The notes: a model not told the origin generated them from the letters alone. DNA of 64,000 bases from Agrobacterium fabrum str. C58 (GCF_000092025.1 NC_003062.2:1734001-1798000); one strand, 5' to 3'; positions 53,825 to 62,345 are shown, numbered from the stretch's first letter. Translations and numbers: made by a program.

Positions 53825-54265
53825 CTACCAGGAACCGGTATTCTGCATAGATATCCACGGTTCGGCTGGTGCGAGGCTTTCGCCTTTCTGCAAAATTTCG
53901 AATGAAATACCATCAGGTGAGCGCACAAAAGCCATGTGCCCGTCGCGCGGCGGCCGGTTGATGACGATGCCGCTCTGCTGAAGACGCGCGCAGAAGTCGT
54001 AGATATTGTCGACTTCATAAGCGAGGTGGCCGAAATTGCGGCCGCCAGTATAATCCTCGGTATCCCAGTTATAGGTCAGCTCCAGGCACGGCGCCTTGTT
54101 TTCCTTCGCCGCAGCAATGTCGTCGCGGGCGGAAAGAAACACCAGCGTAAACCGACCTTTTTCATTCTCGATTCGGCGTATTTCCGTGAGACCCAGAAGG
54201 TCGACGTAGAATTTAAGTGATTCGCCAAGGTCTTTGACGCGAACCATCGTGTGCAGATACCGCAT
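53825..54265 (-). CDS. gloA: Lactoylglutathione lyase (glyoxalase I)
   Basis: Converts the methylglyoxal-glutathione hemithioacetal to S-lactoylglutathione. 146 residues, single-domain GloA. Metal ligands are visible: His5 in [10 protein letters not shown], Glu in [11 protein letters not shown], His in [14 protein letters not shown] and Glu in [18 protein letters not shown] is typical. ATG 54265 follows AGAGGAATAAA. Usually Ni/Co-dependent in bacteria. Confidence 0.95.
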   Translation of the reverse strand: MRYLHTMVRVKDLGESLKFYVDLLGLTEIRRIENEKGRFTLVFLSARDDIAAAKENKAPCLELTYNWDTEDYTGGRNFGHLAYEVDNIYDFCARLQQSGIVINRPPRDGHMAFVRSPDGISFEILQKGESLAPAEPWISMQNTGSW

Positions 54266-54457
54266 TTTATTCCTCTCCATTACACGGGTCCGAAGCCGTT
54301 AAACGCACGATGGCAAGCCCCGGACAAGGACGGCGACATAAAAGCAGGTGCGTAAATCAAAAACTAGGGCTTGCGTGAAACCGTTACCAAGATGTTAATC
54401 TGGCGCACAGGAATCAGTTGACCGGTGTATGGCGCGTAATCGAGGGGTTGGCAGGAT

Positions 54458-55036
54458 ATGGCTGATAGGATGTCATCGAAAACGATAGTCGATGTCGAGG
54501 ACCTTTCGGGCGATGCCGTCGACCTGACCGAAATCACCGGCGTCGTGAAATGGTTCGACGTCGCCAAGGGTTTCGGCTTCATCGTGCCCGATAACGGTAC
54601 ACAGGATGTGCTGCTGCACGTCTCGTGCCTGCGCCGCGACGGCTACCAGACCATCCTTGAAGGCACGCGCATCGTCGCCCTCATCCAGCGGCGCGACCGC
54701 GGTTTCCAGGTTTTCCGCATCCTGTCCATGGATCAGTCGACCGCCGTTCACCCGTCGCAGCTGCCGCCGGTGCGCACCCATGTGCAGGTGACGCCGCATA
54801 GCGGGCTTGAGCGTGCCATCGTCAAGTGGTTCAACCGCACCAAGGGTTTCGGTTTCCTGACGCGTGGCGAAGGAACGGAAGATATTTTCGTGCATATGGA
54901 AACGCTGCGCCGTTTCGGCCTGACGGAACTGCGCCCCGGCCAGGTGGTGCTCGTGCGTTACGGCGATGGCGACAAGGGCCTGATGGCAGCGGAAATCCAT
55001 CCCGATAACCCGGTTTCCATCGGGATGTCGCATTGA
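54458..55036 (+). CDS. Tandem cold-shock domain protein
   Basis: 192 residues with two cold-shock domains, about residues 27-90 ([20 protein letters not shown]) and 122-185 ([20 protein letters not shown]), each with RNP1 KGFGF and an RNP2-like VLLHVS/IFVHME. The linker is about 30 residues. RNA-binding; double-CSD proteins occur in Rhizobiales and Caulobacter (CspC/CspD) and act in stationary phase. Its stop overlaps the start of the DUF192 gene (TGATG), so the two are translationally coupled. Confidence 0.93.
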   Translation: MADRMSSKTIVDVEDLSGDAVDLTEITGVVKWFDVAKGFGFIVPDNGTQDVLLHVSCLRRDGYQTILEGTRIVALIQRRDRGFQVFRILSMDQSTAVHPSQLPPVRTHVQVTPHSGLERAIVKWFNRTKGFGFLTRGEGTEDIFVHMETLRRFGLTELRPGQVVLVRYGDGDKGLMAAEIHPDNPVSIGMSH

Positions 55037-55518
55037 TGTCCGGCCTGCGTCCCATGCTGAAAGGCGCCGTCATGGCGCTTGTTTTTTTCACGCTAGCCGG
55101 CGCCGCACAGTCTCAGGAACGCCAGACATTCACCTCCGAGCCGCTTACCATCGAGACGACCTCGGGTAAAACCCAGGACTTCGTTGCCGAACTGGCACTG
55201 GACGACGCCCAGCGCTCGCAGGGCCTGATGTTCCGCAAGTCCATGCCGCCAGAAAACGGCATGCTTTTCGATTTTGGTGAAACACGCGCCGTCGCCATGT
55301 GGATGCGCAACACCCTCATCCCGCTCGATATGCTGTTCATCGCCGGTGACGGCCGAATCACCCATATCCATGAAAACGCGGTTCCCCATTCGGAAGCGAT
55401 CATCAGCTCCCGCGGGCCCGTGAAATTTGTGCTTGAGCTGAATGGCGGCGCCGCGAAACGTTATGGCATCAAGCCTGGCGACATGGTCCGCAGCGCGCAG
55501 ATCGGCAACCGGAAATAA
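55036..55518 (+). CDS. DUF192 family exported protein
   Basis: 160 residues. Signal peptide (MLKGAVMALVFFTLAGAAQSQ). The DUF192 domain shows DFVAELALDDAQRSQGLMFR, PPENGMLFDF, AVAMWMRNTLIPLDMLFIAG and VKFVLELNGGAAKRYGIKPG. Family function is unknown; members are short periplasmic beta proteins. It overlaps the cold-shock gene by 1 base (TGATG), which fixes the start and implies co-translation. Confidence 0.92.
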   Translation: MSGLRPMLKGAVMALVFFTLAGAAQSQERQTFTSEPLTIETTSGKTQDFVAELALDDAQRSQGLMFRKSMPPENGMLFDFGETRAVAMWMRNTLIPLDMLFIAGDGRITHIHENAVPHSEAIISSRGPVKFVLELNGGAAKRYGIKPGDMVRSAQIGNRK

Positions 55519-55578
55519 CATTGCCACGTTATTGTGTCTGAATGAGCCGGACGACCTGTCGCCCGGCTGGCGCAATAA

Positions 55579-55827
55579 TTAGTAAACCGGCTCGATATGG
55601 CTCAAAATCCGGCAATTGGAGATGGAAGCGGCAAGATTGATGGCGATGTCGATCGCCTCGACCGAATCGGCCGTGCCTTCCAGATAGATCACGTCATTTT
55701 CGACGGTTGCGGAAATGCGCGACTTTTCGAGACCCGATTCGAAGGCCAGCGCCGACGTGATTGCTTGGCATACGCCAGCCATGCGGTCTCCGAAGAAGCT
55801 TTCCTGAATGCCTGACAAATTGAACAT
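55579..55827 (-). CDS. Small BON-like domain protein
   Basis: 82 residues, cytoplasmic (no signal). The last 55 residues show a BON-type alpha-beta pattern: LEKSRISATVENDVIYLEGT, ADSVEAIDIAINLAAS. BON domains usually bind membranes or lipid and sit in exported proteins; here no secretion signal is seen. ATG 55827 follows an AAGGAG at 7 bases. Its upstream region (toward DUF982) holds four phased TTCATCT repeats. Confidence 0.7.
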   Translation of the reverse strand: MFNLSGIQESFFGDRMAGVCQAITSALAFESGLEKSRISATVENDVIYLEGTADSVEAIDIAINLAASISNCRILSHIEPVY

Positions 55828-55875
55828 ATGCGTTCTCCTTCTTATGGACACAACAACGCCCCAAGGGCGGTTTTG

Positions 55876-55916
55876 TTCATCTCCGGTTCATCTATTTGTT
55901 CATCTTCCATTCATCT
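55876..55916. repeat. Four TTCATCT direct repeats with 11-12 base period
   Basis: TTCATCT occurs at 55876, 55887, 55899 and 55910 (spacings 11, 12, 11). On the minus strand this is AGATGAA repeated four times, about 50-90 bases upstream of the BON-like ATG. One repeat per helical turn is the signature of cooperative binding, as in OmpR/PhoB-class regulators. Confidence 0.7.
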
Positions 55917-55938
55917 TGGAAAATTGGAACCCCCTTAT

Positions 55939-55959
55939 CGATCACATTTTAGGTGATCG
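55939..55959. promoter_or_regulatory. Inverted repeat upstream of DUF982
   Basis: CGATCAC-attttag-GTGATCG, a perfect 7-base inverted repeat with a 7-base A/T-rich spacer, about 80 bases before the DUF982 ATG and 23 bases from the TTCATCT array. A probable dimeric-regulator site. Confidence 0.5.
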
Positions 55960-56040
55960 GGAACCATTTCGTGAGGCAAGCATTTCGCGCATGGGAGCAA
56001 ACACCGCCATGAAGGCGCGTGAAACAGGGAGGAAAATGAC

Positions 56041-56310
56041 ATGCTGATCAACAGAACAGAGCCGTGTCACCACGCCTCGTGGATGAAACCGGTGGCCATC
56101 CACCTGCCGCTTTGCGTCGCCGTGGAGATCTACAGCCCGCTGGTGGCGCTCGACATGCTGATGTACCGCTGGCCCGAGGAACATGGGCCTGAATATGAAG
56201 AAGCGCGCAGAAACTGCCTCAATGCCATTGCCGGCAAATGTGACATCGAGATAGCACGGGAATCGTTTCTCGTTGCAAGCAGTCATGCCCATATCCTGAA
56301 CGTCCACTAA
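56041..56310 (+). CDS. DUF982 family protein
   Basis: 89 residues. DUF982 pattern common in Rhizobiaceae: WMKPVAIHLPLCVAVEIYSP, LDMLMYRWPEEHGPEYEEAR, NCLNAIAGKCDIEIARESFL. Small, soluble, unknown function. GGAGG lies 7-10 bases before the ATG. The downstream terminator isolates it from the glycosyltransferase gene. Confidence 0.88.
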   Translation: MLINRTEPCHHASWMKPVAIHLPLCVAVEIYSPLVALDMLMYRWPEEHGPEYEEARRNCLNAIAGKCDIEIARESFLVASSHAHILNVH

Positions 56311-56336
56311 AAGTCACTGACCGTCATGATGATTGA

Positions 56337-56363
56337 GCCCTTCTTCATGAAGGGCTTTTCTTT
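56337..56363 (+). terminator. Terminator after DUF982
   Basis: GCCCTTC-ttcat-GAAGGGC followed by TTTTCTTT: a classical Rho-independent terminator 26 bases after the stop. Confidence 0.88.
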
Positions 56364-56520
56364 GCGCGAGGCTCCCGCAGCGCTTTCATGCACGGCGCAG
56401 CCTCCCGCCTGCCGATCATGACATGTAACTGTCACGCAAACGTTATAATCGGCAGAGACGAATTCCATGGAATCGATTGGCGGGTGAACCGCCGAAAGCT
56501 TGGGAGTGGAACTGGCCAGC

Positions 56521-57663
56521 ATGGAAACCGTCTTTGCCCTTTGCGCAATTATGCTCCTCGCCTTCAATCTTCTCGGCATTGTTCTCGCCGGCTGGCGACT
56601 GACGAGACGGGACGCGGAAAACGATCTTGTCCGGCAAAAGCCGCCGGTCTCGCTGGTGGTGCCGCTACGCGGCGTCGAAAACTTCACGCCGCTGACGCTC
56701 TCGCGTGCCTTCGGGCTCGACTGGCCGGATTACGAGTTGCTGTTCTGCGTCGCGGACGAATTCGATCCCGTGATCGCGGAAGTCCGCAAAGCCGCCGCCG
56801 CATTTCCCTCGGTCTCCATGCAATTGCTGATCGGTGACGACCGCGTCAGCGCCAATCCGAAGCTGAACAATTGCGTCAAGGGCTGGCGCGCCGCCAAATA
56901 TGAATGGGTGATTCTCGCCGATTCAAACGTGCTGATGCCGAAATCCTATATAGCCACCATGATGTCGGCCTGGCGGCCGGATAGCGGGCTGGTCTGCTCT
57001 CCGCCGCTCGGTTCCCGCCCTGTGGGATTCTGGGCCAATGTGGAATGCGCCTTCCTCAATGGCTCGCAGGGCCGCTGGCAATATGCAGCGGAAGCGATCG
57101 GCATCGGTTTCGCACAGGGCAAATCGATGTTGTGGAACAAGCCGTTCCTGGAGGACCGTGGCGGCATTCGCGCACTCGCCGCCGAAATCGCCGAGGACGC
57201 CGCCTCGACGAAGCTGGTGCGGAGCGCCGGCCGCAAGGTGCATCTGGTCTCCGCCCCGTTCGAGCAACCGCTCGGCCAGCGCCATGCCGGCGAAATCTGG
57301 TCACGCCAAACCCGCTGGGCGCGGCTGAGACGCGTGACCTTTCCGCAATATTTCGCACCGGAAATCCTGACCGGCGCGCTGCCGCCGCTTCTTTTCGCGC
57401 TTGCCGCCACCGCCATGATGGATGTGAACCTCGCCGCGACCGCCTCTGTCGTCCTAGCCCTCATGTTCGGCCCGGAACTGGCGCTCGCTGCCCTCAATGG
57501 CTGGCCAGTGTCGCTCTATACGCTGCCGGCCATGATCGCCCGCGACCTGATCATGCCCGTCGTCTGGGCGCGCAGCTGGATCGGCAGCGCGGTGGCCTGG
57601 CGCGGCAATGTCATGACGATCGGGACGGCGGAGAGTACTCTGGCGGGTCCGCCTGCGGAATAA
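56521..57663 (+). CDS. Glycosyltransferase, GT21 (ceramide glucosyltransferase-like)
   Basis: 380 residues. N-terminal TM helix (VFALCAIMLLAFNLLGIVLA), then the GT-A domain (about 50-250) with VSLVVPLRGVENFTPLTLSR, CVADEFDP and WVILADSNVLMP (Asp motifs), and SRQTRWARLRRVTF, the Q/RxxRW acceptor motif of GT21. C-terminal TM segments (GALPPLLFALAATAMMDVN and more) complete a membrane enzyme. Relatives in Agrobacterium synthesise glucosylceramide or glycosyl-diacylglycerol; which lipid is used here is inferred. ATG 56521 is one of three possible starts. Confidence 0.88.
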   Translation: METVFALCAIMLLAFNLLGIVLAGWRLTRRDAENDLVRQKPPVSLVVPLRGVENFTPLTLSRAFGLDWPDYELLFCVADEFDPVIAEVRKAAAAFPSVSMQLLIGDDRVSANPKLNNCVKGWRAAKYEWVILADSNVLMPKSYIATMMSAWRPDSGLVCSPPLGSRPVGFWANVECAFLNGSQGRWQYAAEAIGIGFAQGKSMLWNKPFLEDRGGIRALAAEIAEDAASTKLVRSAGRKVHLVSAPFEQPLGQRHAGEIWSRQTRWARLRRVTFPQYFAPEILTGALPPLLFALAATAMMDVNLAATASVVLALMFGPELALAALNGWPVSLYTLPAMIARDLIMPVVWARSWIGSAVAWRGNVMTIGTAESTLAGPPAE

Positions 57664-57715
57664 TTGAGAATATTTCCTGGGAGTTACGCCGGAAAGCTGA
57701 TGTTCAGCTTTAAAA

Positions 57716-57792
<77 letters not shown>

Positions 57793-58061
57793 CCGAGGCG
57801 ATGGCTGGGGAATACACGGTTCACCTGAAGTCCGCAACAGGGAAATTCATCTTTGTTCAGTCATGGCCTAGATCGGCAAAATCCGCGGCCGGCGTGGCGG
57901 CGGTGGGATAAGGAAAGCGCGGGATAATCGTCTTGACTCTCACCTGAAGTCAGTCCATTTCAAATTCAACGTTCCTGACACGATTTGGTTATTCTATTCA
58001 GGTACGTGAAGAATAATTCGGGGATGTAAACACCCCACTGTCCAACCGGAGCAGTTTCGAC

Positions 58062-58367
58062 ATGTCTGCGAAGATTTACCGCCCTGCAAAAACCGCCATG
58101 CAATCCGGCACGGCAAAGACCAATGTCTGGGTTCTGGAATTCGACGCCGAAGTTCCGCGCAAGATCGATCCGATCATGGGCTACACCTCCAGTTCCGACA
58201 TGAAGCAGCAGGTCAAGCTGACATTCGAGACGCAGGAACAGGCCGAAGCCTATGCACAGCGCAAGGGCATCGAATACCGCGTCATCCTGCCGAAGGAAGC
58301 AACCCGCAAGGTGGTTTCCTACACCGACAATTTCCGTTTCAACCGCACCCAGCCCTGGACGCACTGA
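58062..58367 (+). CDS. NADH dehydrogenase accessory subunit, NDUFS4-like (ETC complex I conserved region)
   Basis: 101 residues matching the ETC_C1_NDUFS4 family: AKIYRPAKTAMQSGTAKTNV, WVLEFDAEVPRKIDPIMGYT, SSDMKQQVKLTFETQEQAEA. The RIEF-less end TDNFRFNRTQPWTH is conserved. Accessory subunit of complex I retained in alphaproteobacteria and mitochondria. The leader has a GGGG-a-TGT-aa-ACA-CCCC hairpin (58019-58036). It is flanked by tRNA genes and is distant from any nuo operon here. Confidence 0.95.
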   Translation: MSAKIYRPAKTAMQSGTAKTNVWVLEFDAEVPRKIDPIMGYTSSSDMKQQVKLTFETQEQAEAYAQRKGIEYRVILPKEATRKVVSYTDNFRFNRTQPWTH

Positions 58368-58409
58368 AACACTATAGTTTTCGCCGGCAGCATCGCTGCC
58401 CGGCATGAC

Positions 58410-58486
58410 GGCCCCTTAGCTCAACTGGATAGAGCAACTGCCTTCTAAGCAGTAGGTCGCAGGTTCGAGTCCTGCAGGGGTCGCCA
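58410..58486 (+). tRNA. tRNA-Arg (anticodon TCT)
   Basis: 77 bases with encoded CCA. Acceptor GGCCCCT/AGGGGTC (one G-U), D arm AGCTCAACTGGATAGAGC, anticodon loop CTTCTAA, T arm GCAGGTTCGAGTCCTGC. The terminal T arm pairs fully. Confidence 0.97.
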
Positions 58487-58541
58487 CCGCTTCTCAAATT
58501 ATCGATGAAAGACAACTAGTCGGGTCTGAAGCAGCACGCAA

Positions 58542-58760
58542 TCAGTCTGCGTTTGCATCGCGGTTGTTCTTCATCTTTCTCCATTTCACGAGATAACCGA
58601 AACCCGGCCCTATCAGCATCCCGCCGATAACCCACTCGACCAGGGTCAAGGGTCGCTCATCCGGATCGTGGCCAGTGACGTAGAGAAAGAGAAAAAACGC
58701 GACCACGCCGCCGGTCAGGAGCGTGAGCGGAAAAAGCACACTGTCGCGAAAACCTTTCAT
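58542..58760 (-). CDS. Small two-TM membrane protein
   Basis: 72 residues. Two hydrophobic segments: VLFPLTLLTGGVVAFFLFLYV (TM1) and VEWVIGGMLIGPGFGYLV (TM2), joined by a short TGHDPDERPLTL loop, ending in a basic tail KWRKMKNNRDANAD. ATG 58760 has GGGAG about 9 bases upstream, while an in-frame GTG at 58769 is less likely. Divergent, non-overlapping with neighbours. No family recognised; probably a real small inner-membrane protein. Confidence 0.75.
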   Translation of the reverse strand: MKGFRDSVLFPLTLLTGGVVAFFLFLYVTGHDPDERPLTLVEWVIGGMLIGPGFGYLVKWRKMKNNRDANAD

Positions 58761-58890
58761 ACATTCCACTCCCTTGGCCGTGTTGATAAAGGTATTGGGT
58801 ATGAGCCTTTTGGCAAGCGGCTATTACGGCGGCGACGGCAAGTTATCGCTTCGGCAACATTGCGCCAACAGTGGACATAACCATTCCTAC

Positions 58891-59313
58891 TTACTTCGTC
58901 GCGACGGCTGTTTCAGCGATCTGTGCTAGCGTTGTTTCCGAGTAGGCCGTTCTCAACGCAGCTTCAGCCAAGCAATGCGCACGTTCGAGGACGGCGTTCG
59001 AAGCGCGTTCGACGGGGCAATTTGGATGGTCTTTCGACAATGGTGCGGGGAGCATTTGACCTTCGACCAAAGCACGCTGAACATCAAGCACAGTGATCTG
59101 ATCAAGCGAACGGATCAGCTTCCACCCGCCTCCGCGGCCACCTTCCGATACTACGATGCCGCTCTCGCGGAGGGCTCCGAGAGTGCGGCGAACGACCACT
59201 GGGTTTGTGTTCAGCATCTGCGCAATCCGTTCTGATGTCTCCCTGCCTCCTAGCAGCCCCATGTGGACCAGCACGTGTAGCATCCTTGCAAGACGACCAT
59301 CGGTCTTCATCAT
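58891..59313 (-). CDS. Rrf2-family transcriptional regulator
   Basis: 140 residues. Winged HTH (about 5-65): MKTDGRLARMLHVLVHMGLL, TSERIAQMLNTNPVVVRRTL, GALRESGIVVSEGGRGGGWK, which is the typical Rrf2 wing. Two Cys (DHPNCPVERA and ERAHCLAEAA) are spaced too widely and are one short for a classical 2Fe-2S site, so a redox or small-molecule trigger (YwnA-like) is more likely. Starts at 59313 or 59310. It is divergent from the hydrolase with two operators between. Confidence 0.92.
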   Translation of the reverse strand: MMKTDGRLARMLHVLVHMGLLGGRETSERIAQMLNTNPVVVRRTLGALRESGIVVSEGGRGGGWKLIRSLDQITVLDVQRALVEGQMLPAPLSKDHPNCPVERASNAVLERAHCLAEAALRTAYSETTLAQIAETAVATK

Positions 59314-59323
59314 CAATCTTTCT

Positions 59324-59383
59324 GCAACAATTTTTGTTACGGTATCTTGACCGCCACAATCAATGCGTAACATATATTGTTAC
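59324..59383. promoter_or_regulatory. Two matched GTAACA-N5-TGTTAC operators between Rrf2 and hydrolase
   Basis: Site 1 GcAACA-ATTTT-TGTTAC (59324-59340) and site 2 GTAACA-TATAT-TGTTAC (59367-59383) share the same 6-5-6 inverted layout, centres 43 bases apart (about four helical turns). Site 2 covers the probable -10 of the hydrolase promoter (-35 TTGACC at 59347-59352). Site 1 lies just before the Rrf2 start. Confidence 0.75.
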
Positions 59384-59403
59384 GAAAAACGAGGCAAGTC
59401 AGT

Positions 59404-60459
59404 ATGCTTCGTAGAACCTTCATCGCCCTGGCAGCGCAACTCGTTGTCTACGGTTCCGTCAAACGGGCATTAAGTCATGAGGCTCCTATGAAAGACACTA
59501 TCATTTCGACAGCTACGATCAGCATAAGCCTCATTGAGGCTGGACAAGGTCCGCTGGTCTTGCTCTGCCACGGCTTTCCTGAAACCAAATATGCTTGGCG
59601 ACACCAGATCGAGGCATTCGCGCGCGCAGGCTACCGTGTCGTTGCGCCCGACATGAGAGGGTACGGGAAGACAGAAGCTCCGGAGCGTCCAGACCAATAC
59701 ACCGTTTTCCACACGGTAGGCGACCTTGTGGCACTTCTCGATGCTCTCGGCGAACAGCAAGCGGTCGTGGTCGGGCATGACTGGGGCGCAACAGTGGCGT
59801 GGCAGGCTGCACTCATGCGGCCTGACAGGTTCCGTGCCGTCGTTGCCTTGAGCGTGCCGATGATGGGTCTGCCGCCTATGCCTCCTTCGCGGATATTCCC
59901 TCAGGATGACAAAAGCTTGTTCTACACGCTTTATTTTCAAGACCCTGATGGAGCCGAAGCCGAGTTCGGCCGAGATGTCGCCCTGACGTTACGCAAGCTG
60001 ATCTTCGCGGCAAGCGGCGAAGCCGGTCCCCGCTTGCCCGGTGACAGCACCCCCAATCCTTTCGGCATGGTCTCGCGGTCCATGGGGCTGTTAGAAAGCC
60101 TGCCGGAGCCCGCTGCGCTGCCAGATTGGTTGCCCGCCCCCGACTTCGACCGCATGGTCCGGGACTTCCAGGCATCAGGCTTCCGAGGCGGTTTGAACTA
60201 CTACCGAAACCTCGATCGGAACTGGGAACTGCAGCGTCTCGCCGCTGGCCTGAAGATCACGGTTCCTGCGCTGTTTATGATCGGCGAAAGGGACACTGGT
60301 CTCAGCATTCCGGGAATGGATCAGATCATTGCGGAAATGCCGACGCTTGTTCCCGATCTCCGCGGATTGCATACCATTTCTGGGGCGGGCCATTGGCTTC
60401 AGCAAGAGAGGCCAAAAGAGGTCTCGACGGCGATTTTGAGGTTTTTGGAAAGCATATAG
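59404..60459 (+). CDS. Alpha/beta hydrolase, epoxide hydrolase/haloalkane dehalogenase type
   Basis: 351 residues. An N-terminal leader-like stretch (RRTFIALAAQLVVYGSVKRA) suggests export. Alpha/beta core: LVLLCHGFPETKYAWRHQIE (oxyanion HGFPE), nucleophile Asp in VVVGHDWGATVAWQAAL, cap domain about 165-270, FMIGERDTGLSI (acid Asp region) and catalytic His in ISGAGHWLQQERPKEV. The Asp nucleophile supports epoxide-hydrolase chemistry. ATG 59404 has GAGG upstream; a Met at 59488 would drop the leader. Likely repressed by the divergent Rrf2 regulator. Confidence 0.88.
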   Translation: MLRRTFIALAAQLVVYGSVKRALSHEAPMKDTIISTATISISLIEAGQGPLVLLCHGFPETKYAWRHQIEAFARAGYRVVAPDMRGYGKTEAPERPDQYTVFHTVGDLVALLDALGEQQAVVVGHDWGATVAWQAALMRPDRFRAVVALSVPMMGLPPMPPSRIFPQDDKSLFYTLYFQDPDGAEAEFGRDVALTLRKLIFAASGEAGPRLPGDSTPNPFGMVSRSMGLLESLPEPAALPDWLPAPDFDRMVRDFQASGFRGGLNYYRNLDRNWELQRLAAGLKITVPALFMIGERDTGLSIPGMDQIIAEMPTLVPDLRGLHTISGAGHWLQQERPKEVSTAILRFLESI

Positions 60460-60639
60460 GCGACATTAGTTGTTGCTTTGTGACGGCGCCGCGGTGTCTG
60501 CTCTGGGCCAATAGCCGTCACCAGAATCAGCGGCGCCACCTAAACCTCAATCGCCTCCAGAAACACCCGCTTTAGCCGACTTGCACACTTGCGCCTTCCA
60601 TCCTGCCCAAAGCAAAAGCGCCAACGCCGGCCCTTTCGC

Positions 60640-60795
60640 CTACCCCTGCCCCATCAGCGTGAAGTAGCCCCAAGCCGCCACAAAAAACGCGACGACAGCC
60701 ACAATCGTCAGCGCCTTCTTCGCTTTCGGCCCCATCGGCTGGCGCGGTTTTTTCGGCGGCGCCGGTTTGCGGAACTTCACCACATTGTCGTTCAT
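60640..60795 (-). CDS. Small 51-residue membrane protein with basic N terminus
   Basis: Below usual gene-calling size. MNDNVVKFRKPAPPKKPRQP is Pro/Lys-rich and cytoplasmic, then MGPKAKKALTIVAVVAFFVA and AWGYFTLMGQG give a C-terminal TM helix. This tail-anchored layout is seen in many rhizobial small proteins. AGGA lies 10 bases before the ATG. It is isolated between the hydrolase gene and the MacA operon. Function unknown. Confidence 0.7.
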   Translation of the reverse strand: MNDNVVKFRKPAPPKKPRQPMGPKAKKALTIVAVVAFFVAAWGYFTLMGQG

Positions 60796-61032
60796 TTCAT
60801 CATCGTCCTGAATGTCACTGCTGAAACCTTAGCCGTCTCTGTGGCATCGGTCTTTCCAATACCTATCTCTAGCAGACCAGAACTATCATAAATATTACCA
60901 AGTTTTCACTTCACCCTTGAGGCAAGCTATGTCACTTCCCACAATCAGAGGAATACACAGCGACGGACGGATGGACAAACCGCAGAGCGGAAACAACCCT
61001 CTGTGGTATTTTGAATTTTGCGGGTGAAGAGA

Positions 61033-62331
61033 ATGAATGACGCCAACGGCAATGGCCGCGATACACCAGACAGCCAGCCCGATCTGCGTGAGATTCTGGG
61101 AACGAACAGAAACGGCCGCAAGAAGAAATCGCGTCGGTTTCTTTATATCGCGGCGGCCATTGTGCTGATTGGCGGCGGCCTTGGATATTATTATCAGTCG
61201 CGCGCGGCGGGTGTTGCCTACAACTATACCACGGAACCTGCACGTCAGGGCGATCTTTCCGTCATCGTCACCTCTACCGGCTCGGTGCAGCCGACGGATC
61301 AGGTCGATATATCGAGTGAATTGTCCGGCACGGTGCGCAAGGTCAACGTCACCTACAATACCCCGGTAAAATCAGGCGATATTCTGGCGGAGCTCGATAC
61401 CAACAAGCTCGAAGCCGATGTGCAGAGCGCCCGCGCCAAACTCGCCTCCGCCAAGGCCAACGTGCTGAAGGCGCGCGCCGATCTCGGCTCGGCAAAGACA
61501 TCCATGGAGCGCCTGCGGTCGCTGGTGCAGAGCCGGGTGTCCAGCCAGCAGGATCTGGATGCCGCACAGTTCACCCACGATGCGGCGGCCGCGACGTTGC
61601 AGGTCAACGAGGCAACCGTGCTTTCGGCGGAAGCGGATCTGCGGCTGGCCGAGGTCAATCTCGGCAAAGCCAAGATCGTCTCGCCCATCGATGGCGTCAT
61701 CCTCACCCGCAGCGTCGATCCCGGCGCCACCGTCGCCTCCTCGCTCAACGCCCCTGTTCTGTTCACGATCGCCGGCGATCTGCGTCATATGGAATTGCAG
61801 GTTTCGGTGGATGAGGCGGATGTCGGCAAGGTCGAAACCGGGCAAAAAGCGACGTTTAATGTCGATGCCTATCCCGACCGCAGTTTCCCAGCCGAAATAG
61901 AGACGGTTCGTTTCGCCTCGGAAACCGTATCCAATGTGGTGACCTATAAGGGCATATTGACTGTCGATAATGCCGAACTGCTGCTGCGCCCGGGCATGAC
62001 GGCAACGGCCAATATCATCGTCGAGGAAATCAAGGACACACTGCTGGTGCCTAATTCCGCGCTTCGATACACGCCACCGCGCGAATCCGCTTCCCGTGGC
62101 GGCGGGTTGATGAGCCTTTTCCGCCCGCCCCGCATGGGCCGCTCGCAGAACCGCGACGCCGGACAGGCCGCAACAGGCAAAAGAACGGTCTGGGTGCTGC
62201 GCAATAACGCGCCCGTCGCCGTCGCCATCGAAACCGGCTCCACCGACGGCCAGCACACCGTGGTCAAATCGGGAGAGCTGAAAGCCGATGACCAGGTGAT
62301 TACCGACGCTACGACCCGCAACGCTGGCTGA
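61033..62331 (+). CDS. macA: MacA-type periplasmic adaptor (membrane fusion protein)
   Basis: 432 residues. N-terminal TM anchor (RFLYIAAAIVLIGGGLGYYY, about residues 36-55), then lipoyl/barrel-sandwich halves around a coiled-coil hairpin (about 125-215: NKLEADVQSARAKLASAKAN, LRSLVQSRVSSQQDLDAAQF), and beta-barrel plus membrane-proximal domain (LLRPGMTATANIIVEEIKDT). Bridges the MacB ABC pump to an outer-membrane channel for export of macrolide-like or lipid/peptide substrates. Starts 14 bases before macB ATPase. Confidence 0.93.
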   Translation: MNDANGNGRDTPDSQPDLREILGTNRNGRKKKSRRFLYIAAAIVLIGGGLGYYYQSRAAGVAYNYTTEPARQGDLSVIVTSTGSVQPTDQVDISSELSGTVRKVNVTYNTPVKSGDILAELDTNKLEADVQSARAKLASAKANVLKARADLGSAKTSMERLRSLVQSRVSSQQDLDAAQFTHDAAAATLQVNEATVLSAEADLRLAEVNLGKAKIVSPIDGVILTRSVDPGATVASSLNAPVLFTIAGDLRHMELQVSVDEADVGKVETGQKATFNVDAYPDRSFPAEIETVRFASETVSNVVTYKGILTVDNAELLLRPGMTATANIIVEEIKDTLLVPNSALRYTPPRESASRGGGLMSLFRPPRMGRSQNRDAGQAATGKRTVWVLRNNAPVAVAIETGSTDGQHTVVKSGELKADDQVITDATTRNAG

Positions 62332-62345
62332 CGGGAGAGAACCGC

